From: Luidia sarsii
Taxonomy: Eukaryota > Echinodermata > Asteroidea > Paxillosida > Luidiidae
DNA length: 64,000 nt
Assembly (NCBI GenBank): GCA_949987565.1
Contig: OX465110.1
Location: 840,233 to 904,232, forward strand
Direction: 5' to 3'
In this document: one piece after another, positions 38,585 to 47,983 of the stretch
Layout of the letters: every line of letters starts with the position of its first letter
Numbering within the stretch: the first letter of the stretch is position 1
Notes under the pieces: model-generated
Told to the model about the DNA's origin: nothing
Databases searched by the model: none
Seen by the model: the letters and a program-made list of their open reading frames with translations, nothing else
Program-made: the position numbers and the translations under genes

Positions 38585-38900
38585 ACATAAATCTCAAAAG
38601 TTAGAGGGCCTGGCGTTTCGATCCTAGCAGGACCTTTCTCGAAGGCAAAGAGAAAGGTCTTGCTAGGATCGAAACATCAGACCCTCTAACTTTTGAGGAA
38701 AACTAAAGACTTAGTGAAGGAATAGACTTGATAGTTTGATCCTTGCAAAAAAGGAAAAGAGAAAGAGAATAATTCTGAGCAGATTTACAGACCAACCAAC
38801 CCAAGACAAGCTTGATTGTGTTGGATTCTGCCAGTATATGTTTTGCCTTTGAGAAAGGTTCTGCTAGGATCGAAATGTCAGGCTCTCTAACTTTTGAAAG
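38585..38900. repeat. Palindromic repeat family, hairpin copy plus a second arm
   Basis: A hairpin of about 100 bp (38,597-38,695) opening CTCAAAAGTTAGAGGGCCTG and closing with its complement. It is followed by a separate right arm at 38,845-38,900. Confidence 0.9.
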
Positions 38901-39044
38901 ATGTTTTTTCTTTTCAGTTTTCAAGTCCTCAACTGCAGAAAATTTGCTCAGCATCTGAGCAAATTGCTGGACAAGACTTACACTGAACAAGATTATCTGG
39001 TTGTACTGAGTTTCACCAGAAAAATCTAGCAGTGTTTTGTTCAT

Positions 39045-39255
39045 TCTTCTGATCTTTTAAAGTCAAACAAATAAAGGAAAAACTGACTAGGAACTTTTGA
39101 ACAATTTTGAAAAACTGCCGAGAAAACCAGAGACCACTGGCTTTGCGTACCAGCACTCTTACCATCTGAGCTATCCAGCCCTTAGATGATGGCCTTCCTA
39201 AATAGTCAACTAGTCTTTGCTGGGGTGGGGACACCAGCCAGAAGCATTTAATGAA
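39045..39255 (-). repeat. tRNA-derived repeat, reverse strand, near full-length
   Basis: The tail complement (AGGAAAAACTGACTAGGAAC), an interrupted box B, the anticodon arm (TTTGCGTACCAG), the box A complement (GAGCTATCCAGCCC) and the head complement follow in order. Confidence 0.85.
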
Positions 39256-39284
39256 GTCTTTAGAACAATCTCAAGAATGTAATG

Positions 39285-39475
39285 ATCCTATAGTTGGATC
39301 CTAGCAGGACCTTTCTCAATTCTGCCCTTGAGAAAAATCCTGCTCAGATTTATCAGTCCAGTCCTCTGAATTTGCGGAGATTTGAATCAGTTTAGTTATT
39401 TCTGTTATTAAAAAAGGTTTGACGATGTGACGTTTGTATCCTTGAAGGACCAGTTTCAAAGGCAAAATCCTCCAA
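39285..39475. repeat. Palindromic repeat family, eroded copies
   Basis: Diverged arms at 39,295-39,360 (GGATCCTAGCAGGACCTTTC) and 39,425-39,470. They show the core order but many substitutions. Confidence 0.65.
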
Positions 39476-40375
39476 CCTTTGAAAATAATAGGACAGGGAA
39501 CTTCACAAGGTTTTGTGAATAACAAATGAAACCTATCTCTTAATGATGGTTTTGGATTTGATAAACAACACCCTGCACAGACATTGTAGCTTCATATGAG
39601 AATAATTGGCATACAAACTGAAACTCAGCATGCAGCCACACGCTTTGATTCAAATCAGCCATCAGGACACTCATTAGAGTTTTCAGCTTTCAGATTTCAG
39701 ATCTCAAACAATGAGGGCGCTGTTGCATATTTTTCATGGACAAACCTCATGATTCTACCAGACAGGCAGGCATCAGCACCAATCCTCCCTTAGTCTTTCC
39801 CCTCCGGAAAACATTCAAACAGAGTGTATGCTATCAAAAGAACCATGTCCCTGAATATGGATGTGAGATCAGATCCTTTTTGCCAGAGCCAAAACCCGTT
39901 CATTCAATAGCGGTGACAGTCTGCCAGTGGTTTTTTTTTTCAACAGACATGACCATCTTTATTCAAAAGACTTGTATCTCTTGGAAAATGTCCAGAAAAG
40001 ACTAGCTGTAAGAAGAGGCGGCTTGTACTTACCCGGGATTGAATCTGAAATGGTTTCCATGAATGAATCAGTCACATTCAATCCTTGGTATGGCTGTGGC
40101 GCCGTTGCTATGCATCAACTCAAGAGTTCCGTATTCTGAAACCAAAACCCTCTGTGTGAGGTTTTCAGCATCAGACTGGGAGACCTTTCCTTGCCCCTTG
40201 AAGCTGATGGTTTTTCTCTGGAGGAAGAATGGACCAATTAGAAACCATGATAAAAAGTCCCCAAATGCCAAGTTGCTGATGGACGAATTTACTTCCGCAG
40301 AGCGTGGGATACCATTTGAAGATTGGATGAATCTACTTCCCTGTGGGATGAAGGCTGACAATTTATGAAAGACCT

Positions 40376-40530
40376 GCCTATCCAGCCCTTAAGATGGTGG
40401 CCTTCCAATAAATAGTCAACTAGTCTTTGCCATGGTGTGGGGAAGCAAACCAGAGGTCTCAGGTTCAAGTCCTAGTCCAGTCAAAGGTTTCTTTGCCATT
40501 TTTCAAAATTGATCATATGTGACCCGTCAC
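40376..40530. repeat. Chimeric tRNA-derived repeat (two halves in opposite orientation)
   Basis: The reverse half (40,376 to about 40,443) ends in the head region and joins directly to a forward half starting at AAACCAGAGGTCTC and running through box B to the tail. A single tRNA-like unit has been inverted or template-switched at this joint. Confidence 0.8.
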
Positions 40531-40763
40531 ATCATAATAACCCCCACTTTTGAGATTTTGAGATTTTCTAATGATGTGAAAGAGTGTACCATTAGCTTTC
40601 AAATGATATCATAGTTTCCTCCAATACATTAACTTTCCGAAAATACAAAAACAAAAATATAATTTTTTGTAATCGAATCGAGAAGATACTTTGACTTTAG
40701 GCATTGTTTACTCGAAAAGTGTTTTGGTGGGATATTCCTCATGTCGCTGTGCCGGGTCACATA
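40516..40763. mobile_element. Inverted-repeat (MITE-like) element, ~248 bp
   Basis: The ends read TATGTGACCCGTCAC and, inverted, TATGTGACCCGGCAC (14 of 15 identical). No coding sequence is inside. Inclusion of TA at both ends would fit a TA target duplication. The superfamily is not certain. Confidence 0.8.
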
Positions 40764-40767
40764 ATTA

Positions 40768-40882
40768 TATACAAAAATGTTGCAAACTGCTTACTGACTA
40801 AAATTACCAAAATGCAAATCTCAACATTTAGTGGGCCTGACGTTTCGATCCTAGCAGGATCTTTCTCAAAGGCAGAGTGCGG
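40768..40882 (-). repeat. Palindromic repeat family, reverse-orientation copy with full tail
   Basis: Begins ATACAAAAATGTTGCAAACT, the reverse of the long tail, then the GGGCCTGACGTTTCGATCC arm. It directly abuts a different inverted-repeat element ending at 40,763 and is followed by the tail of the tRNA-derived repeat. Confidence 0.9.
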
Positions 40883-40949
40883 GAGTTTTCAAAATTGTTC
40901 AAAAGATCCCAGTCAGTTTTTCCTGTATTTTTTTTTTGCTCAAACATGT

Positions 40950-41115
40950 ACAGTGGAACATCACTATAACGAACGCCGACATACCAAACATTCAGCTATA
41001 ACGAATATAACCTTTGGCTCCCGATTTTTGTGTACACAATATGTGGTCGCAACTGCTACATGTATAACGAATGACCGCTATACCAAACAATTTTCATGGA
41101 TCCCGGGATGTTTGT
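40950..41115 (+). mobile_element. Partial pogo/Tigger-like non-autonomous element
   Basis: Starts TACAGTGGAACATCACTATA with repeated ATAACGAA words, the usual left end of pogo-like elements. The matching right end was not found, so it is truncated or eroded. Confidence 0.6.
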
Positions 41116-41966
41116 CATATGGAAGTTCCTTTGTACATCATTATCATTCTCTCTCATTTTTCATCTAGCATACCGGTACTCACACTGACAGACATCCCTA
41201 GAAGGAAGAAAAACTTCCACCAGATAAGGCTAATCTAGACCTATTGTCTCTAGGTATAGTGTGTCACACCGTGCCATTCTCCAAGGTACAGTAGAAGTAT
41301 TCAAGATACCAATGTGTGCCCACTGTACAGCAAACTGCACCCATCATCTCACACTGAAAGCACACACAGAGGGATTAAGGATTACCATGAGCTTAGGACC
41401 AATAGATGCTTTTCTTAGGCTTACCTTAGTGTGAGACTGTGAGGAGCTTCCCTAGATGTCTAAATCTCTGTGATTCTTCAAAAATATGATGCAAATTCCA
41501 GAGAAATATGGTTGCTTCGTACGTTATGGCGCCAAGATCATACCATTAGTTTACTGCGGTGTTGTTGAATCTTGTACCTGTCTTTGTACATTCAGAGTCT
41601 TTTGAGATCTTTTGTTATCATGTCCCTAAATCCCATCTTAGTGTATTGATTTATGTCCATTGGGGGAGGGTAGGGGCAGTGGTGCCCAAGGGCCTAAAGA
41701 TTTACACACAAGGTCCTTCAGATAATCAATTGTATCAAGCCTATCTCGGCCACACACTGGGATGACAACCCAGAGAAAAAATCTTTAAGTTTTATGGGAA
41801 TGGAAACGAAAAACCTTGGAATTTCTTCTTTGCTGTCTGATAATGATTTTTTTAAAGTAACTTCTCAAAGACTATTTGGAACTGATATTGCATATACCTG
41901 CCAAAAGTAAATAGACGTTGGACCAGTAAACAAACAGGGCCTGTATCCAGGACAGCTTTGATACGA

Positions 41967-41990
41967 GGAGGGGGGAGGGAGGGGGGTTAG
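41967..41990 (+). other. G-rich tract able to form a G-quadruplex
   Basis: GAGGGGGGAGGGAGGGGGGT gives four runs of at least three G with short loops. It lies about 540 bp upstream of the TMEM70 promoter elements. Folding is a prediction from base order only. Confidence 0.55.
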
Positions 41991-42516
41991 GTCTACGGAC
42001 GATGTCTACAGCTATCTAGAAACAAAGAATGAAGACTTGAAGTGTCAGAGCACTGAGATCCATTTTTGGAGCTCACAACCAAACACTGGATGGGTTTTTA
42101 TTCCACTACGGTCCGTTTTTCATTTGTTCATTGTTGATTTTATTTTAATTTTCATTTGATTAACATTACACGAAATGATGAATGAAAACTGTAGGCCATA
42201 TACATGTGTACATATTTTTTTTTTACATTTTTGGTACTAACTCAGTTACTCTTTTTAAGTTGCCATAACGTACCTCAGGTCATGTGAATTGCATAAAAAG
42301 TGGTATGAATTTGATAAAAAGATAATTCTCACCGGCCCATGACTCTCCCGGTTCTTCAACGTAAATAAAGGGTGTTTCAGGCAAAATATTGATCAAAAAT
42401 GCGCTACTTCAAGACTTTAGAAGTCAACACGCGCTTTTCAAAGCAATGCCGAACAGCGCCCCCATCGGCAAGCAAGAGCAAGCAACCCTCGGACAATGCT
42501 TGGTACAGCATTTCTG

Positions 42517-42582
42517 ATTGGACACAGCAGAACTTTGCCCCAATCAAATCGACTGTACCATGTCCTGCATTCCAAGATGGCA
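42517..42582 (+). promoter_or_regulatory. Candidate TMEM70 core promoter elements (two CCAAT boxes and a YY1 site)
   Basis: About 130-190 bp upstream of the TMEM70 ATG there is an inverted CCAAT box (ATTGG, 42,517-42,521), a direct CCAAT box (42,540-42,544) and AAGATGGC (42,574-42,581), the core of a YY1 site. No TATA box is seen. CCAAT plus YY1 without TATA is typical of housekeeping and nuclear-encoded mitochondrial genes. The motifs are visible; their use is inferred from position. Confidence 0.5.
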
Positions 42583-42709
42583 GCGCCCATAGTGAATGCA
42601 GCATGATATTTTTCTCTTCACAATACAGTCAATAGTTGACTCGTATCAGGTTGTATTCCACCCAAACTCGTCGTATATTTAATTGGTGAAGTTCAGAATA
42701 GCATCAAAT

Positions 42710-42913
42710 ATGAATACTTTATTTAGGTCGTCGAGGTCTCTCAGAATGTTGCAGAATTGTCTGTTTCGGGAGGCGACCACGCAAGCCGGCTGGGCGAGAA
42801 TTGCGAGCGCACACATCCATACACGATGTGTGTTTGACGTAAGGAATGCCCAAAACAAATCCATTTTCAGTGGAGCAAGGTCAGAGGTTACTCCGATGAT
42901 GGGGAAGGTGCAG
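42710..42913 (+). CDS. TMEM70: TMEM70 coding exon 1 (mitochondrial targeting segment)
   Basis: Encodes residues 1-68, starting MNTLFRSSRSLRML, a basic amphipathic presequence. It ends at CAG before a consensus GTAAGC donor, in phase 0. This part of the protein is expected to be cleaved on import and is not conserved in sequence among animals. Confidence 0.85.
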
Positions 42914-43843
42914 GTAAGCAAAGAGGATGGATCCCTCGGTTACTCACCTTAATTAATCAATGACAATTAATCACAACAATTAATTGACACTGGATTTTCA
43001 TAATTTTGCGAAAGAAAAACTGAGAAGGCCGGGTCGTAAGACTAAGAGTAAGACTTGTCTGATCATCGGTAGTACACCAATGTTGTCAACACTCACAGGC
43101 CTCCCTACAATTTACACTAACGTTGATCATATTTATATTTTACTTTGATCTAACAGAAAATAGCCTAAGCGGTACGGATATTTTGAGTTGTTTTGAAAAA
43201 CTCTTCATCTAAAGATTTTCCTTTCGCTTGTTTCATTCAACAGAATATTACTTGCCTTTTGCCGTCACGTCCTCTGTCGATGTCTGCCGTACGCAGCATT
43301 CTCTCCAAGTCGTCCAGCAACGCACCTCCTGACAACACTCTGATCTACACAGGGCCGCTCAGCAACATGGTGAAGATGGTCAAGCTCTTCTCCCTCTCCA
43401 CCAGCGGACTGTCGCTGCTTATCCTGCAACTGCTCTACATGTCCAGCGAGTCTGGAGCTATGAAGGTCCTTGGAGGCTCCATGGCCTGCATGTTGTTCCT
43501 GACTCCTCTGGCCCTCCACTGGATCTCCAAGTCCTACGTGACCAAGATGTGCTTCAACCCAGAGACAGACACGTTCTCTTCCTACACGGTCACCTTCTTA
43601 CTGACCAGCCGCAGGCAAGACTTCAAGCCTGAGGATGTCCAGATTCCAGCTGTCCGCAATCTGATGACGTCCATCGTGGTCAAGGGGCGGCCTCTTCTGA
43701 TTGACCCACGGGCCTTTGAGAACCCTAACCACTACTCCCACCTCATGGGGTATGACAAACTCCCCGAAGGCATATCAATGGAGGACATTCAGAATGCCAT
43801 CGGTGACTTATCAGATGAGGAAGAACAACAAAAGACCAAGTAG
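42710..43843 (+). CDS. TMEM70: Transmembrane protein 70, mitochondrial (two coding exons)
   Basis: Coding exons are 42,710-42,913 and 43,244-43,843. The intron (42,914-43,243) begins GTAAGC, ends TTCAACAG and is phase 0 on both sides, giving 267 aa (human TMEM70 is about 260). The ATG at 42,710 is the first Met after an in-frame TAA at 42,680. The first ~60 residues are rich in Arg and Ser with few acidic residues, as in a mitochondrial presequence. Residues 102-105 (IYTG), a VKLFSLSTS stretch, two hydrophobic segments (about 116-135 and 141-163) forming a hairpin, and LLIDP...HLMGYDK (about 219-240) match the TMEM70 family. The C-terminus is acidic. TMEM70 is an inner-membrane factor known to help assemble the c-ring of ATP synthase and part of complex I. 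Identification rests on recalled family motifs and is strong. The reading that runs back into the intron from 43,193 is not real coding sequence. Confidence 0.93.
43244..43843 (+). CDS. TMEM70: TMEM70 coding exon 2 (membrane hairpin and C-terminal domain)
   Basis: Encodes residues 69-267, including both transmembrane segments and the conserved HLMGYDK motif; stop codon TAG at 43,841. The acceptor is preceded by a short pyrimidine-rich tract. GC content at third codon positions is clearly higher than in the flanking AT-rich DNA, as expected for a real exon. Confidence 0.93.
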   Translation, partial: NITCLLPSRPLSMSAVRSILSKSSSNAPPDNTLIYTGPLSNMVKMVKLFSLSTSGLSLLILQLLYMSSESGAMKVLGGSMACMLFLTPLALHWISKSYVTKMCFNPETDTFSSYTVTFLLTSRRQDFKPEDVQIPAVRNLMTSIVVKGRPLLIDPRAFENPNHYSHLMGYDKLPEGISMEDIQNAIGDLSDEEEQQKTK

Positions 43844-44344
43844 TACATCAAAACATCTTTTTTCCAAGACCTACCCCTTTTTTATTCTGACCAGAAATCT
43901 AGAAGTTATACTGACCAAGGTAGAAAGAGTTTTGCCACAAGGCTAGCACACATGGCTGGAAAAAAAGTATGAGCTCGCTTCGCCTTGAGGCAGGTAGCTC
44001 AGCTCTTTCCTCTCGTGAGCGATAAGGTTTGCAGTTTGCGCATAAAATATCATGAGGCCATGTGGTTAATATTGTAAGACTCATGGGGAAGAAATCTCAC
44101 CCTCCACAGTCTACACCAGTTATGAGGATCTGGGTTGAGTTGGATAAATCAACAAGTCGGGAGCAATGCAAGGTGTGCACATACTGTCAAGGTTTGGTCT
44201 GAGCCCTGAGGGACTGGGATCAAATACAATGTCATTGAGTAATTTGTTTAGTCTATTTTGGTCCGAACCTTACTGTGTCACGTTTAGACAAAAACTCATC
44301 AACATTTTACTACACATGATGATGAACGCTACCTGCCTCATTAC

Positions 44345-45062
44345 AAATTTATTTTAATTGGGGATAGGCCTTTTGATATCAACATAAAAAACGTGCTTGA
44401 ACCATATAGAAGAGACTTCAAACAGTGATCAATTAGTTTACAAGTAGAACCCTACACAGTGGTTTCTTATCATGGACATGAACAGAAATCTGAACGTGTG
44501 TGAGAATCACAAGGCGTATAATTTATTCGGACTTCAGTCAGTGGCTCTGAGCCCCAATGCTGTCATAACGTTTAATGTTTCGTATATAACAAATGATTAG
44601 TTGAATCATCTGACGTCACTCAGAGGCATTGTTGCATTCTTAATTGCCCCCTTAAAATCAATATGTACATTTTACATTTTAGCTGTAAAAGAGATCTCAT
44701 CTCTGTCATATTAATAAAATAAATAGACTTCGAATTAAACAGATTCCCTGTTGTAAATAGTCCTATGTAAAAGTCCACCAACGCTATCACATATGTGCTT
44801 CCAAAAGGGTGCTCTATTTGGCATAAACAATTAAAAATCAATTAATGGCTAACATTTGAGTTTAATTTAAGGGGTAGAGGGTCAATTCTGCTGGAATATT
44901 AGTGCAAATATTTTGAAAGGGCAAAGTCTCTAGGGAATGAAGCCAATAATTAATTTCATGACATAATTTATGAATATTCATGCTTCATGCATATTCATGT
45001 CAAAAATGAATAAATATGAGTTCAAATGATTTATGCGGCAGTTCAGGCTAGTTGCCTGTGCA
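44345..45062 (-). other. Putative FOG 3' UTR, overlapping the TMEM70 3' side
   Basis: Downstream of the FOG stop the minus strand carries ATTAAA near 44,862 and AATAAA at 44,522-44,527 and near 44,350. On the plus strand an AATAAA/ATAAATA cluster at about 44,713-44,725 could end TMEM70 transcripts. The two genes converge and their 3' ends may overlap. The stretch at 44,965-45,030 is rich in ATTCAT/ATGCAT words. No coding sequence is seen. Confidence 0.35.
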
Positions 45063-47983
45063 TCAGGTGGCAGTGTTCTTAGCCTGGTGGTGCGAGGCAC
45101 AGTAGTACTTCTTGTGAGCTATGAACGTGGAGAGACTACTGAAGGAGATGTTGCAGTTACGACAGTGCTTGACTGTAGGTTTGACTCCTCTGAGCAGGGG
45201 CCTAGATGTGCCTGTGTTGAGGTACGAGCTGACGGTCATGTGCCTGGGTGGTTGGGATGGGCGGGAGGGTAGGTGGCGGTAGACTGGGATGCTAAGCGGC
45301 ACTGCTGCTGCTGCTGCTGCTGCAGGCTGAACAGCAGCAGGAGGGCTGACTAGGATAGACCCTCCTGTCCTCATCGTGGTCGTCGCCGGTGCGTCCTGCT
45401 GCGAGCCTGCTCGGTGAGATCTTGCAGCGCTCTGATGGGGATCGGAGTCCCGAGAATGACCGTTAGTCATCGGCGATGCATCATTGTCTCGAGGCTCTTG
45501 TTTGATGACAGCCCGGGTCGGCGCTGACGGAGAATGCTTGGACCTTAGTGAAGGTGAGGAGGATCTGGACCGGATCTTGGGGCTGGAGTGTTGGGATTGA
45601 CTGGTTGGTAAGAATCCCATGACACCAGCTGGTCTGCTACATGTGTACGGGCAAGCAGAGACCGGGTACTCCCTTGGCTCCTGCTTAATAATCACGCCGT
45701 TGCTCACGCGGCTTTTCGTCGACGTCTCGGTGGAGGGAATTCTGCTCTCGCTCTCCAAGAAGAGATTTCTCTTTCTCTTGATTGGAGGGAGTGACTTCTC
45801 ACGGTCTGCTTCCGAGCAGCCATTGGAGGCAGGCCTCTTGACAGAAAGAGGCCACGGATTAGTTGCATCTTTGCCTTCTGCGCTGGAAAGGCTCGTCTGT
45901 TTGGTCAGGGAGTGTCCGTTAGACAGACTGGGTGGGTCTGGGGAGTTGCGCTGGGACAGGGAAGTGCTGGCCACTGAGGGTTCTTCTTGAGCAGAGCCTG
46001 GGATATCAGACGGCATCGCGGCGCTGGCTTGCTCAATCGATGATGGATTTGGGGACGGGCTGGATCTCTGGCTAATCTTAGGATTAGTCTGCGGACTGTG
46101 ATTGGCTGCGGAACCAGTATCTGATTGTGAGCAAGGGGATTGACGGATGGCTTGTTCTGGCCTCGCTGGTTCAACTTGGGATCTTTGGGCTTTGGCTGCG
46201 CCGTATTGTTTAGTCCTGACTAATCCTCTTGGCGTGTACATGTGACGGCTGGCACAGTAATACTGTTTGTGGACGACTAGGCTCTCGTTCTTGGTGAAGG
46301 ATATCTCGCACTCCTCACAGCGGAAGGATGGACGTTTGGGGAAGCAGGCGGCAGCAATCTGGTAGGTCAGGCCTGAGGAGTTGGTCCCTTGATGGTTGCT
46401 GGAGCCTGAGAGATCCGAGAGTGGAGGGGTCTTGGGTTTAGTGCTCAGGTCCAACGGCTGTTGCTCACCCTTTGAAGATCTGACGGCTAGGACCTTACGT
46501 TGGGGATCCACCTTGGGTGGGTTGCTAACCCCTTGAGGGACGACGATGGGCGTGATCAAAACCAGCTGAGACCCGGGCAGCACCTTAGCCGATGGCGGGT
46601 AATGAGGTCTGGAATCATTAACGTGAATCATCCAGGGAGGCTGACTGTGTGGACTAGCTCTGGCGGATGACGGAGATGCCAAGGAGGTGGATGCTGGCGC
46701 AGTGACCCTCTGAGTCTTAGGATGATGCCCGTTTCTCGGACTGTTACTTCTTGAAGCACTGACCGGTGAGCTGCAAGGAGAGACAATCCTGGATGAAGAT
46801 CGCTGGGGTTCATCAGGGCTCTTAGAGCTCTTGGTGGCGTTGTTATCTATTTGGGATGTATTGATACTCCTATTACTGACGGCAGATGTAGCTTTACTCT
46901 TAGCCTCCACATTAACCGCAGTACTGACTGTGTCCAAGTGTCTACTGGCACAGTAGTATTGCTTGTGAGCTGCATAGTTCTTCTTGGACATGAAGACAAT
47001 GTTACACTGGTGGCACTTGGTGTCAAGGTGGTTGGGTATGGCCTGCCTCTTATCAACCTCAGGGGCTTGGATGTCGGCAGATGGTGCCTCAGCGGGACTC
47101 TTCTCCTGTGCATTGTGGTGACGTGCCACGTGTTTGAGGAGCACAGACTCCTGGGAGGTGACAAAGTCGCACTGAGGGCAGGAGACGATGTCTTCCTCCG
47201 CCGTCTCCTGGCTGGGTCTCGCTGCCAGGCCGTGCACCTTGGAGCTGCCTTGAACAGAGTTGGCCCTCTCCTCTTTGATGTGAGTCCGAGTCCGTCCGCT
47301 CTCAGGCGAGGCGAGCCTAACAGGCCGATGCTTGCTTGTCTGATCGCCGGGACTGTCTGTGATACGTAAAACGCAAGGAGAAGTTGCGGGTTGGAGGGTA
47401 ACATGCTGAGGGTTATTCCCAGTGCTTCCAGCGGCCGCGACGTCATAGCGATTCTCTTTCTCATCGCCATCATCTTCAGGGAGCTTGCCGACCAAGTCCG
47501 TGCCGTGGCTGTGTCCCGTCTTATCCGCAGCGACTCCAGAGTCGTCCGGGAGCTCTACCATCACCTCCCGGACATGAGAGAAGACGTGTTGGCAAAGGCC
47601 CGAGTGACTGCGGGCGATGAAGTTACAGAACTTGCAGAGATTGGCAAACTCGTCGCAGTGCAGCAGCAGCATGTGACTCTCGCAGTTGCTTTTGCTCTCG
47701 AACGAGGATTGGCAGAGCTGGCAGACGAGAGTCTTCAGAGTCTGTCTGGCAGGCGCCTTCTCCGACGATGATGACGGTACCGACGGGCAGCTGGCCTCAG
47801 GGGTGGGGGCGCCCTTTGTCGCCGGTGCGTTGACCACTGGGGATGGGACTGGAGGGGCAGGGCATCTCCTGGTAGATGGGAGGGGCTTCGTCGCTGTGCC
47901 GGGGCAGTAGTAGACACAATGAGCCTCCAGGTTGCATGGGTTGCGGAACTCAATGCAACAGAAATTGCATTTAAACCGTGGGC
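45063..47983 (-). CDS. ZFPM: FOG terminal coding exon with all seven zinc fingers
   Basis: A 2,921-nt exon starting after TTCTCTTAG; stop TGA at 45,063-45,065. Putting all fingers in one large last exon is typical of FOG genes. The four C2HC fingers have the spacing C-x2-C-x12-H-x4-C, and three of the four share KxYYCAS. The fourth, finger 1, begins CNFC within a few codons of the splice junction. Human FOG1 has nine fingers, so two vertebrate fingers have no counterpart here. A short Ala run near residues 1092-1098 is encoded by a (GCA/GCT)n microsatellite at about 45,303-45,325. Confidence 0.95.

Noticed and set aside
42683..42709. TMEM70 exon 1 starting at 42,683
   Set aside because: That codon is TTG. 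The first ATG in frame after the TAA at 42,680 is at 42,710.
43193..43243. TMEM70 starting in-frame just before exon 2
   Set aside because: These codons are intron sequence ahead of a good acceptor. The upstream exon joins in phase and supplies a mitochondrial presequence.
45033..47910. Plus-strand open frames opposite the FOG exon (for example 46,851-47,369)
   Set aside because: They are antisense shadows of a GC-rich coding exon and carry no motif.
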